From Closterium sp. NIES-65 (Eukaryota > Streptophyta > Zygnematophyceae > Desmidiales > Closteriaceae), in the NCBI GenBank assembly GCA_948144175.1, contig CANXME010002486.1, positions 1,116,001-1,180,000 on the forward strand: 64,000 bases of DNA. The letters run 5' to 3'. How positions within the stretch are numbered: position 1 is the stretch's first letter; each line of letters starts with the position of its first letter. Both the position numbers and the translations under genes were made by a program. Under the pieces are notes generated by a model. The model was given only the letters and a program-made list of their open reading frames with translations, had not been told where the DNA came from and searched no databases. Positions 19,823 through 31,100 of the stretch are shown here, piece by piece.

Positions 19823-20689
19823 AAATTTGGTCTTGCCAGTAAACCGCGGCGGGAGAAACGGAGAGCGGGATTGGAATGGATTTTTTCTAGCCGGAACAGA
19901 TGATGCGATAGGTTGACCGGATGGCGAACCCCCATGGTGGCTGGTATGAGCGGCTCGACATCCATCTCAGCGAAAGGGTACGACTGCTCGGCAGAATCGA
20001 GTTTCTCATTCTGACAAGCCGAAGGAGCAACAGCAGCAGCTGGGACTGGAGTAGGGGTGAAACCCCCCCCGTAAGGAAATCCAAGCCAGTGCGTGGGCGG
20101 GGCAACGCACTGGAAGGAGGTGAAGCATGCAGAGTGGATGCTGGAGGGGCCTCTGTGCGGGGGTCTACTGCCATCTCGGTGGAACTATGCACCGACTGGC
20201 TCTAGCTGACGAGGGTAAGATGAAAGTAACCTAATGCTGTGGAGAGTGAGGGGGGACCGTCCGAACCGAGCCGCATGCATGAACGTCCTCTTCTCTGCTG
20301 GAAGCAGCCACGCCATCCATCCCTCGCTGACCTGACGCGCAGTGAGGGCTGTCGGTGTTGCAAATGCAGCCTTCTGCCGTGCGCTGGCACGAATATGCCA
20401 AACGAACTGGCAAGATTCGTGCCAGCAGGGTGACTGCGGCGCAGTAACGTGCGGTGGACCGGTGGTGTTGTCACCGACCTCGGCAATGTACAGCCTGCCG
20501 GTGGCATCAAGGTAACGCGGCGGGTGGCTAGTCTCGTCCGTAACTGGCCAGGTGGGCAACTGGCCAGGTGGGGGCAATTGTCTGTTTCAGACGAAAAAAA
20601 ACTCGATGTCTGCAGTCTCAGACGAATCGTATAAAATTGTCTGACAAATCAGACGAATAAAAAAAGTTTCTCTTAAAAATCAGATGACA
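19823..20689 (-). other. hAT 5' region
   Basis: This lies upstream of the transposase start on the minus strand. It has no recognisable coding domain; short open frames are Ser/Pro/Leu-rich and unsupported. The far end (20590-20680) carries several CAGACGAA subterminal repeats in an AT-rich setting, likely transposase-binding sites. The promoter is presumably here. Confidence 0.5.
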
Positions 20690-20691
20690 TA

Positions 20692-21202
20692 CCGTATCGC
20701 CCCGGATATAGGCGCCGTCCGATTAAAGGCGCCGGCGCTTCTATCTGGAGCATGGCGCCTATGGCCGGAATTCGATTATAAGCGCCCCCCCTAGAAAACC
20801 TTTACTTATTATAAGCGCATATGCGATTTGAATTTAAATTCTTGCCTAAAACAATAACGAAATCCATTTTTGCAGCGAGTCAGATTTCAATTTCGCTTCG
20901 TTCGACTCGTGAAGACCTGACTGGCTGCGCGTCCAGTCAGGATGTGCTGGAATGACGTGGCTTTGCCTGTGTGTGAACCCAGAATATCGCTTGTGCGAGA
21001 TTCTGCATTGTGACGCTAAAACATTTCGACTCGGTTGAAATGGCAAGAAGAAAATGAACAATTTGGTGCTCTAAAATTATAATTTCGTATTTGTCATTAT
21101 ATAAGCGCCGGCGCTTATGGCCGTTACTCAATTACAAGCGCCCCCCCTCAAAAAAATGATTTTATTATAAGCGCATATGCGCCTATATCCGGGGCCATAC
21201 GG
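20692..21202. mobile_element. MITE-1 (TA-flanked) nested in hAT 5' end
   Basis: 511 bp flanked by TA (20690-20691 and 21203-21204). Terminal inverted repeats read CCGTATCGCCCCGGATATAG and, from the other end, CCGTATGGCCCCGGATATAG. Inside, two same-orientation modules of about 110 bp (left about 20720-20830, right about 21098-21185) each hold TATAAGCGC boxes, a C7 run and TTATTATAAGCGCATATGCG. The AT-rich core includes GCGTCCAGTCAG. No coding. hAT sequence continues on both sides, proving a later insertion. TA duplication suggests a Tc1/mariner-like mobiliser (inference). Confidence 0.88.
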
Positions 21203-21310
21203 TAAAATAGCTTGTCTACGGCATCAGACGAACTAGTAAAAAGGTGTTCAAATTCCAGAAATTCAGACACATAATTTCTAATAAAGTAAGCCCTGCCGAG
21301 AAGAGATCGT

Positions 21311-21325
21311 AGGCTCTGAATACCA
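21311..21325 (-). promoter_or_regulatory. Isolated minus-strand primer-binding-site-like sequence
   Basis: On the minus strand TGGTATTCAGAGCCT follows AACACT, as expected at a 5' LTR/PBS junction; the same variant site occurs in element D. It lies outside the hAT target duplication, so it belongs to an older minus-strand LTR element whose LTR would run through 21626-21835 and beyond. The body of that element was not identified. Confidence 0.5.
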
Positions 21326-21332
21326 AGTGTTA

Positions 21333-21624
21333 CCGTCATCGCCCGGATATAAGACAGTGTCGAATTGAAGACATGGGGTGTCGTTAAAACGGGTGTTTCT
21401 TATAGATGGGTGTTCCTGATTATAAGACAGCTGTCGGTGTGTACGAGTTAGGCCAGTATATGGATTAGGGGCAATCTTATGACTAGGGGGTATCTTCTAA
21501 ACGGTTTTTTGTCCATTTATAAGAATTATAAGACACCCTCAACCATCCCAATTACAAGACACAGCAAGCTTTTTTTCTAATGTATAAGATAAGACATACA
21601 TGTCTTCTATCCGTGCGATGACGG
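21333..21624. mobile_element. MITE-3, relative of MITE-1/2
   Basis: 292 bp flanked by TA (21331-21332 and 21625-21626). Inverted termini CCGTCATCGCCCGGATATAA and, reversed, CCGTCATCGCACGGATAGAA. Internal boxes TTATAAGACA occupy the place of the TTATAAGCGC boxes of MITE-1/2. AT-rich and noncoding. It is shorter than its relatives and lies 29 bp right of the hAT element. Confidence 0.82.
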
Positions 21625-21835
21625 TACGAGTGCAATTGAGTGAGCGAGCGAGAATTGCACTATCGAAGCAAGAGTACAATGAGCGAAGAATATATAGCGA
21701 AACTACAGTGGTAACGGTAATGGACTGTGGTTGTCGCGCGACGGGCCTGGGACTGAGGTTTGGGAAAATGTCGAAGCGGAGGTCCGGAGCGCGGGTTACC
21801 CGCCGAGCCGTGAGGTCGGGGTGCGATGTGCGAAA

Positions 21836-21964
21836 TGTGAAGTAAAGAAAACAGGAATAAAATGACTAAGGAAAGATTGGGTACAAATACAACCCTAGAA
21901 ACCCTGTACCCCATATGTACTACCCCACTATAGCCTACAGCAACTATGTCATATAAATCTGACA
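21836..21964 (-). repeat. 3' LTR of Copia C
   Basis: 129 bp; on the minus strand it begins TGTCAGATTTATATGACATA and ends TTTACTTCACA. It contains the GTAGGCTATAGTGGGGTA block shared with the LTRs of B and E. Confidence 0.92.
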
Positions 21965-22168
21965 CACCCCCATAGGCAAAGTGGGGGAGAACAAGGGGTC
22001 ACAAGACCAGTCAAGCAAAGCAAAGCAAGCTCAGGGTGGATCACAAAGTCACCACACAGTCCGAGCACAAGAGTAGGGCCAGAGGCCAGTTCACATGCAG
22101 GAGTACAGACATATATATAAAACTAGACAAACAAGAGCAGGCATATATATGTCACAGTACAAGTGAAG

Positions 22169-25100
22169 TCAAGAGGAGAGCAAGTGAGGCAAGACAGGCA
22201 CAAGACCCAGCTGGGTGCAAAAGCGCTGATGGTCACAAGGCGCGAGTGCCTTGGTGAACACATCAGCAGTGTTGGCCTCAGACGCCACGTACGCAAGTCG
22301 CAACTGACCACGCTGCTGCAGCTCACGAGCAAGGAAGTAGCGGAGAGCAATGTGCTTCGTTCTGTGCTCCAAGCGCTGCTCTCGACACAAGGCCAGCATA
22401 GCCTTGTTGTCTACGTACAGCACTGGAGGAGAACGAGGCGGCTCTCCAAGGTCAGTCAGCAGGTAGGTGAGCCAGCGAAGCTCCTGTGCAGCCATGGCCC
22501 CGGCGTAGATCTCAGCCTCACAACTGGAGCCGAGAACCGAAGACGAGCGAGTAGACCGCCACGAGACAGAGCCGGAACCAAGGCTGAAGGTGTAACCCTG
22601 TGACGACCGCTGCGTAGCCTGGTCGTCAGCCCAAGAAGCGTCCGCGTGGCCGGTAAGGACCACTGGACTCCGCCCTCCAAGCACTAGCCCCATGCCCGAC
22701 GTACTGCACAGGTAGCGCAATACCCTCTTCGCTGCAGCCATGTGCTCCGGTCTGTGTCTCCCAGGAGCAACATAGCGTGCAAGAATGCTCAGAGGGTATG
22801 CAAGGTCAGGTCGTGTGCAGGTCATCAGGTACATGAGGCAGCCAACAAGCTCTGCATACGGACCACTCGACTCTACGGACTCATCCGAAGGCAGAGCTGA
22901 GAGTGAGTGGCGAGTAGGCAGAGGAGTGGCCTGAGGCGAGGAGTACGTGAAGCCGAAGCGCTGAAGGACCTGCTGCACCATGTGTGACTGAGTCAAGGTA
23001 ATGGTGCGGCGTGCTCTGTCCCGAGTGATCTGCAAGCCAAGGTAGCTGCGCAGTTCACCCAGGTCTGTGCACGTGTGTCTCTTCAGCAGCTCGGACTTCA
23101 CGTAGGCGAGTCCAGCAGTGTCCGCTGTGGCAAAGACCAAGTCGTCGACGTACACGAGGATGTAGAACGGCGGCAGGGAAGTGTCGGTGCGAAGAAACAG
23201 CGACGGGTCAGCAGTAGAAGGAGCAAACCCAAGAGCCGCAAGCGTAGTCCTCAGTGTGTCGTGCCACTCACGCGGTGCCTGGCGGAGACCGTAGACTGGC
23301 CGTCGGAGGCTCCACTGGGTGCCAGGAGGGAAAGTCCCAGTGAAGCCAGGTGGACGGCGAAGCCAGATCTCCTCGTGCAGGCTACCCTGCAAGAACGCAG
23401 TGCTGAAGTCGAGAGAGTGAAGCTCGTAGTCGCGCTGAGCGGCTATGTGCAGCAGAACCCGAAGAGTAGTCATCTTCGGGGTGGGAGAGAAGGTCTGAAA
23501 GTAGACAACTCCCTGCCGCTGACTGAAGCCACGAGCAACGTACCGTGCCTTGAAGACAGGTGGAGAGCCCGGCGGCCGCTTCACCCTGAAGATCCACATG
23601 CCACTGACGATGTTCGCCCCAGGAGGGGGAACCGCGTCAACGTAGGTGCCTGTGGACTTCCAGGAAGCCATCTCTGCATCCATAGCTGCCTGCCACTGAG
23701 AGGAGTAGGGACCCTCTACGGCCTCCGCGTAAGAACGCGGAGTCGGGATGTCTAGTGCATCCGGGTCTCCCTCAGGGGCAAGCAGTACAGACGCGAGATG
23801 AGGTGAAGCAGCCGCTAGACACTGTAACTCCTCCTGCCTGTCCTCTAGGACGTCCGTGCCAAGAGCACACTCACCCCCGACGGACGGAGGACAGACAGAC
23901 GCAGACTCAGCAACAAGACTAGCAGCGTAGTCGAGACGACAGCGAGCAGCAAAGTCAACGAGCTCAGCGACTAGAGCAGACGCAGCAGTGGACTCAAAAG
24001 AGGGGTCAGTGACGACAGTAGCAAGCAGACGCGTGACAGTAGGACTCGCAGCGCGAAGAGAGTCCGACTCAGGGTCGGCAAGCGCAGGAAGAGAGGACTC
24101 AGGAGGAGAAGGCAAAGGGGCACGCAGAGGAGCAGTGGACGGACGCAGAGACATCCGGTGCGTGCCAGGGACAGGAGGAGGACGCTGACGCGAACTGCGA
24201 CCACTAGCGCGAGCAGCACGAACAGGCGACGCGGGACGAGACGCAGGCTCACGACGCTCAGCAAGACCTCCAGTAGGACCAGTGTAAGGAGAGGGAGCAG
24301 GCAGTGGAGAGGAAGGCTCCAGCAGGGACTGCGACTGGACAGGCGGTGGACCCTCTACTGGAGGAGAAAGACCAAGAACCTGCTGCAGGAGCGGAACGAA
24401 GTACGGCCGAGGCCGCGCGGCGGCTCCAGACTCAGCAGGGACAGCACCAGCACCCTCAGCGACAGCACCAGCGCCACCCACACCTCCAGCGGCAGGACCA
24501 ACAGCAGCAGGCTCAGCACGAACGCCCTCAGCAGCTTCAGGTCCAGGAGGACCCGCAGGTCCAGCAGCTCCGGGACCGGCAGCACCCGCACCCTCGACGG
24601 TCGAAGAAGCTCCAGCTCCAGCTCCAGCAGCACCTCCAGACTCAGCAGCACGCCTCCAGCGGCGAGCGAACCACTCGCGCAGCTCCTGTGGAGAGAGGGG
24701 CTCCCGGCGAGACGCAGCAGCAGGAGAAACCCCAGGCTCAGCAGCTCCCAGCTCAGCACCCCCAGGCTCAGCAGCTCCCGACCCAGCACCCCCAGACCCA
24801 GCACCTCCAGGCACAGCACCCCCCGGCTCAGCACCCCCAGGCTCCGCACCCACCGCAGTAGCACCCTCAGGCCCAGCACCCCCAGCAGTAGCACCCCCAG
24901 GCTCAGCACCCCCGCGCACAGCACCCCCAGAGTCAGCACCCCCAGGCTCAGCACCCGCAGCAGCACCAGAGTCACCAGTAACCTCGACCGGGTCAACGGC
25001 GTCTACCTGGGACACACCTGAGGGGGCAGGAACCGGAGGGGGGAGGGGGTCTACCGGGGGGGGAACCGGCACAAGGAAGTCCGGGGGAGGGGGGAGGGAA

Positions 25101-25752
25101 GGAGTGCGGTAGGGGAAGAGACGGTAGAAGGGGACTGACTCGTCAAACGTGACGTCCTGGGAGGACAGAACACGACGAGAGGAGGGGTGGTAAAACTGCC
25201 ACCCTGGGGCGTCAGTGGGGAAGCCAAGGAAGACACAGGGAGCAGCACGAGGGGACAGCTTGTCCGCAGACAAGTCGCGGACAAACGCCCGAGATCCCCA
25301 GACACGGAACACAGACGCATCGCCAACCTTCCCCGTCCACAGCAAGGCTGGGGACATCGCAGGCCGAGAGACCCGGGGGTGAAGGTTGAGCTGATGCGCC
25401 GCGTACCTCACCGCAAACGGCCACAGAAAATGGGGGGCAGCCGCATGCATCATGGACGTACGAGCGACATCCATGACCATGCCAATGCGGCGCTCAGCAA
25501 TCCCATTTTGCTGTGGTGAGTCCGGAAGCGTGAAGGTCTGGCTGGAGGAGGGAGAGACTGGGGAAGACCAGAGACAAGGACACGGGAAGCCATGCTCCGA
25601 AGACGGGGCAAGGAGGGGTGGCCAAGACGGTGGTGCCACAGGAGAGTCTCGTGAGACAGGAGGCGACAAGAACAGGGGGCAGACTCAGGACCTGACCGGG
25701 ACGCAGCAGCAAGTACCTGACCCGACGCAGCCACCTGACCAGACGCAGGGAC
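22169..25752 (-). pseudogene. Copia C pol: integrase remnant, reverse transcriptase, RNase H
   Basis: Reading leftwards from the E insertion, the frame starts in the pre-integrase HHCC region (HETLLWHHRLGHPSLPRL). Near 25548 it jumps from SGLPQSLPP to QTFTLPDSPQQNGIAERR, which in E are about 385 bp apart; the first two integrase Asp residues and the Cys pair are therefore deleted and the frame shifts. From about 25550 a long open frame runs to TGA at 22169: integrase C-terminus, the GGAEPGG linker, RT with YVDDLVFATADTAG, and RNase H with GHADASWADDQ, SSCEAEIYAG and HRTKHIALRYFLAREL. RT and RNase H look intact. Strongly conserved with B and E. Confidence 0.92.
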
Positions 25753-25884
25753 TGTCAGAACATATAGCTTACTTATTTCTGTAGGCTATAGTGGGGTATC
25801 CCATAGGGGGTACAACCCAATTAGGGTTTCCTATTTGTACCCACTTCATTTCATAGTCATTCACTTCTCGTTCGTACTTTCTCA
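25753..25884 (+). repeat. 5' LTR of Copia E
   Basis: 132 bp, TGTCAGAACATATAGCTTAC ... GTACTTTCTCA, identical to 33167-33298. Confidence 0.97.
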
Positions 25885-25899
25885 TGGTATCAGAGCAGG
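25885..25899 (+). promoter_or_regulatory. Primer-binding site of Copia E
   Basis: TGGTATCAGAGCAGG directly follows the LTR and matches the complement of the initiator-Met tRNA 3' end over about 11-12 nt, the standard plant copia primer. Confidence 0.9.
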
Positions 25900-25969
25900 T
25901 CCCTTCCTAGGGCCTGTTCCTAGGGCCCACCGAAGCGCGCCCCGAGGCGCGCATTTTTTTTAGCGACCC

Positions 25970-26975
25970 TCCGAGTCGCCCCTCCCGTCGTGCTCCCGCT
26001 TAGGCCCCTCGTCGGCCCCCGCTTAGGCCCCTCGTCGGCCCCGCTTAGGCCCCTCGTCGGCCCCGCTTAGGCCCCTCGTCGGCCCCTGCTTAGGCCCCTC
26101 GTCGGCCCCGCGTACCCCTCGTCGGCCCCGCGTAGGCCCCGCGTACCCCTCGTCGGCCCCGCGTACCCCTCGTCGGCCCCGCGTAGGCCCCGCGTACCCC
26201 TCGTCGGCCCCACGTAGGCCCCGCGTAGGCCCCGCGTACCCCTCGTCGGCCCCGCGTAGGCCCCGCGTACCCCTCGTCGGCCCCGCGTACCCCTCGTCGA
26301 CCCCGCGTACCCCTCGTCGGCCCCGCGTAGGCCCCGCCCAGGCCCCGTCTCGGCCCCGTGTCGGCCCCGCTAGGCTCCGTCGGCCCCGCTTAGGCCCCTC
26401 TTCGGCCCCGCGTCGGCCCCACCTACGCCCTGTCGGCCCCGCGCTGGCCCCGCTTAGGCCCGCCACCGGCCCCTGCTACAGCCCGCCGCGTCGGCCCCGC
26501 CTACAGCCCGCCGGCCCGCCTAGGCCCCACTTCGGCCCCTCGTCGGCCCCACTACAGCCCGCACCGGCCCCTGCTACAGCCCGCCACCGGCCCTGCTACA
26601 GCCGCCACCGGCCCCTACTACAGCCCGCCGCCGGCCCTGCTACAGCCCGCCACCGGCCCTACTACAGCCGCCACCGGCCCCTGCTACAGCCCGCCACCGG
26701 CCCTGCTACAGCCGCCACCGGCCCCTGCTACAGCCCGCCGCCGGCCCTGCTACAGCCCGCCGCCGGCCCTGCTACAGCCCGCCACCGGCCCTGCTACAGC
26801 CCACCACCGGCCCTGCTGCAGCCCGCCGTGCTGCACGTGAGCAGCCCCAGCAGCCCGCGTCGCCCGTGAGCCCCTACGCCACCCGAGCCGCGCGAGCCGC
26901 CCGAGCCGCCCGAGCCGCCCGAGCCGCCCGAGCCGCCCGAGCCGCCCGAGCCGCCTGAGCCACGCGAGCCACCTG
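25970..26975 (+). repeat. Leader tandem arrays of Copia E
   Basis: Degenerate tandem repeats: CCCCTCGTCGGCCCCGCGTA units (about 25980-26340), then CCGGCCCTGCTACAGCCCGC units (about 26460-26820), then a GAGCCGCCC array (26880-26970) ending about 90 bp before gag. No believable protein. The last array matches the one in the B leader; the others differ in sequence. Confidence 0.85.
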
Positions 26976-27062
26976 AGGAGCCGTGCTGCTGTCCCTGAGC
27001 TGTGTTCCTCTGCTGCTGACCTACCCGACTCTTCCAGCCCGGTGAGACTTTCAGCTGCTGCC

Positions 27063-28160
27063 ATGGCCACCCCCAATGTTCTTACTTTTGACGCTGAGGG
27101 GAGGGCCATTGACTTTGCCGTCTGGATTGAAGACCTGCAGCTGTACTTACTGTGTGATGCGATAGATGAGGTCTCTCTCTTTGACTTTGTCTCTGGAGCT
27201 GTCCCTGCCCCGCCTGCTGATGCTGACTCTGCCGTTCGCTCCAAGTGGGCGACCCGCGATGCTGCTGCACGTCTTGCTGTGCGTCGCCACCTCCCTTCCT
27301 CTGAGCGTGCCCACTTTAGTCAGTGCAAGACCGCTCAGGCCTTGTACGACGCTGTAGTTGCACGCTACTCCTCCCCTTCCTCCGCTACCCTTAGCCGCCT
27401 CATGCTACCGTTTCTCTTCCCTGACCTCGCTTCCTTTCCCACTGTCGCTGACCTCGTTACCCACCTCCGCGCTAGTGACGCTCGCTACCGCGCTGCCCTT
27501 CCTGCTGAGTTCCGCGCCGCAAACCCTCCTCCCATGTATATCACTCTCTACTTTCTCGTCACCCGTCTTCCTGAGTCCCTTCGTGTCGTTAGGGACCAGT
27601 TTCTCTCTGTCTGTCCCACCACCCTCACTGTCGACCTCCTTGAGGAGTCCCTGCTAGCGGCTGAGAAGAGTATAGTCGCTGTAGGGGCCTCTAGGGGTGA
27701 CCCTCGCACCCCCATCTTTGAGGGGTGTTCTCCTTCCCCCCTGCTGCCCTCTGTCGCCTCTGCTGCTACGGCCGACCTCGCTGGTTTTGAGTCGGTTGGT
27801 GCGGCGTCTGCCCCTAGCGGCAGACGCCGCTCTGGCAAGGGCAAGGGAGGCAAGGGAGCGGGTGGATCTAGAGGAGGCAGTGGCGGAGGAGGTGGGGGTG
27901 GCGGGGGGAGTGGGGGTGGTGGTGGAGGTGGTGGCGGGAGTGGGGGTACCGGTGGAGGAGGTGGAGGCGGAGGTGGCGGCGGAGGCGGCAGCGGAGGAGG
28001 CGGGGGCGAGGGTACCGGTGGGGGCGGTGGCGGTGGAGACGGGGGTGGCGGTGGAGGCGGGAGTGGCGGTGGAGGCGGGAGTGGCGGTGGAGGCGGGAGT
28101 GGCGGAGGCGGCGGGGGTCGGAGTGGCTCGTCCCAGCGGAGCAGCTCTGGGGGTGGTCAG

Positions 28161-28193
<33 letters not shown>

Positions 28194-31100
28194 TCTCGCA
28201 CCGTCCCCGCCCCTCAGCAGCTCCGTGAGTGGTACTTGCAGCGTCAGCGTGGTGGTGCGTTTGGTCCCTGCCCCTACGTTCTTCGCACCGGCGACCGTGC
28301 GGGGGAGAGGTGTGGAGGCACCCACACAGCCCGCCGCTGCTTTGGCCGCCTGACCGACGCCTGGCGTCAGCAGTTTCCGGAGGCCGCTGAGATCCCCCGC
28401 TGGGGGGAACTGTCTAGGGCTGGTGTAGCCATTTATGATCTTGACTTTGATGCTATTCTCTCTGCTATGTATGCTGTGACTGGTAGTGATGAGGATGACT
28501 GTTACCGGTGTTTCCCGCCCGACCCGGGCATTGGTACTGCCGCGTCAGGTACTAGTGAGGCTGCTGCTCTAGGTGCCAGTGCGTCTGTGCTCTCAGGTGC
28601 TGGTGAGTCTGCCCTCTCAGGTACTGTGTCGGCCTCGGCCTCTCACACCTTCACCCTTGACTCTGGAGCGTCTCGCTCCTTCTTTAGGGACCGCACCACT
28701 CTCACGCCGCTGAGTCGGCCGGTTGCGGTGTCCCTGGCTGACCCCTCTGGGGGGCCTGTCCTGTCTCGCTTCTCCACTGTCCTCCCGTGTCCGGCGGCCC
28801 CCTCTGGCACCCTGACTGGTCTCTACCTCCCCTCGTTCTCGACGAACTTGGTGAGTGGTGCTGACCTCCAGGATGCGGGTGTCCACCAGTTCACCCCTGC
28901 TCGTCAGCGGGTGACACACTGCACTGAGGCGGATACAGGTCGCCACCTGGCTACGTTCACACGTCGGCCAGGGTCGAGCCTGTACACACTGACCACTGCT
29001 TCTCCTCCAGGTACTACGTCTGGTAGGGTCCCTTCGTCTGGTCAGGTGTTTGCTGCAGCGTCCAGGTCCGGTCCTGAGTCTGCCCCCTGCTCGTGTCGTC
29101 GTCTGTCTCACGAGACCCTCCTCTGGCACCACCGCCTTGGCCACCCCTCTCTGCTTCGGCTCAGAGGCATGGCCTCGCGAGTCCTTGTGTCTGGTCTTCC
29201 CCGGTCCCTCCCTCCCTTTCCTCCGGGCCCTGGCCCTGCCTGTGTCCCCTGTGTCGAGGGGCGCCAGCGTGCTGCCCCTCACTCCTCCCAGTTTCCTCCG
29301 ACAGAGGCCCCGTTGCAGACGCTTCACATGGACGTGTGGGGCCCAGCCCGCGTCCGTGGACAGGGTCAGGAGCGCTACTTCCTGCTGGTGGTTGACGACT
29401 ACTCGCGTTACACCACAGTCTTCCCCTTGCGCAGCAAGGGTGAGGTCACTGAGGTGTTGATCGACTGGATCCGCGCAGCTCGTCTCCAGCTTCGGAGGAG
29501 CTTTGGCTCTGACTTTCCTGTTTTGCGTCTGCACTCGGACAGAGGCGGAGAGTTCTCCTCTGGCCTCCTGAGTGCCTACTGTGGTGCGCGAGGCATTCGT
29601 CAGACCTTCACGCTTCCGGACTCACCACAGCAGAATGGGATTGCTGAGCGCCGCATTGGCATGGTCATGGACGTCGCTCGTACGTCCATGATGCATGCGG
29701 CTGCCCCCCATTTTCTGTGGCCGTTTGCGGTCAGGTACGCCGCGCATCAGATCAACCTTCACCCCCGGGTCTCTCGACCCGCGATGTCCCCAGTCTTGAT
29801 GTGGACGGGGAAGGTTGGCGATGCGTCGGCGTTCCGGGTCTAAGGATCTCGGGCGTTTGTCCGCGACTTGTCTGCGGACAAGCTGTCCCCTCGCGCTGCT
29901 CCCTGCGTCTTCCTGGGGTTCCCTCCCGACGCCCCTGGGTGGCAGTTCTACCACCCCACCTCTCGACGTGTTCTGTCCTCCCAGGACGTCACGTTCGACG
30001 AGTCGGTACCCTACTACCGCCTCTTCCCCTACCGCACTCCGTCCCTCCCCCCACCCCCGCTCTTCTTGGTACCAGGTCCCCCCCCGGTAGTCCCCCTCCC
30101 CCCTCAGGGTCCTGCCCCTTCAGGTGTGTCCCAGGTAGACGCGGTCGAGCCTGTCGAGGTCACTGGGGACTCTGGTGCTGCTGCTGGAGCTGAGCCTGGG
30201 GGTGCGGAGTCTGGGGGTGCTGAGCCTGGGGGTGCTGAGCCTGGGGGTGCTGAGCCTGGGGGTGCTGAGCCTGGGGGTGCTGAGCCTGGGGGTGCTGAGC
30301 CTGGGGGTGCTGTGCCTGGGGGTGCTGAGCCTGGGGGTGCTGAGCCTGGGGGTACTGAGCCTGGGGGTGCTTCGTCTCGCCGGGAGCCACTCTCCCCACC
30401 GGAGCTGCGTGAGTGGTTTGCCAGGCGCTGGAGGCGTGCTGCTGGTGCTGGTGGTTCTTCGGCTGCAGAGGGTACTGCTGTCGCGCGTCCCGACGGTGCT
30501 CGTCCTTTGGGTGTTGGAGCTGCTGGGTCTGAGAGTTCTCCTGGAGCTAGTACTGCTGAGGGTGTTGTCGCTGAGCCTGCCGCTGGCGGTCCGCCTACGG
30601 GTGCTCCTGGTGCTGCTTCTGGGGCCTCTGGTGGTGCTGCTGGAGGTGCTGCTGGAGTGGGTGCTCCGGCCGGGGCTGCTGGCGCTGTTCCAGCTGTTTC
30701 TAGCGTCGCCGCGCGGCCCCGACCGTACTTCGTTCCGCTCCTTCAGCAGGTTCTTGGTCTTACACCTTCTCCTCCTCCCGTAGAGGGTCCGCAGCCTGTC
30801 CAGTCACAGCCACAGCTACAGCCTGCCTCCCCTTTGCCTGCTCCTTCTCCCTACGCTGGTCCGACTGGAGGTCTTACTGAGCGTCGTGAGCCTGCGTCTC
30901 GTCCTGCGTCGCCTGTTCGTCCTGCGCGCGCTAGTGGTCGCGGTTCGCGTCAGCGTCCTCCTCCTGTCCCTGGCACGCACCGGATGTCGCTGCGTCCGTC
31001 CACTGCTCCTCTGCGTGCCCCTTTGCCTTCTCCTCCTGCTTCCTCTCTTCCTGCTCTTGCCGACCCGGAGTCGGACTCTCTTCGTGCTGCCAGTCCTACT

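Larger units (their letters stand above)
14819..21295 (-). mobile_element. hAT DNA transposon with nested insertions
   Basis: Bounded by a perfect 8-bp target duplication CCGAGAAG (14811-14818 and 21296-21303), the hAT hallmark. Terminal inverted repeats are CAGGGCTAACTTTAGT on the left and CAGGGCTTACTTTATT (reverse strand) on the right, 14 of 16 identical. Subterminal CAGACGAA repeats cluster at both ends (14870-14950; 20590-20680 and 21225-21235), as expected for transposase binding. It is 6,477 bp, of which 1,985 bp is nested LTR element D plus its target duplication and 511 bp a nested MITE. The minus strand encodes one transposase in at least five exons. It lies just downstream of Copia A. 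Confidence 0.95.
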
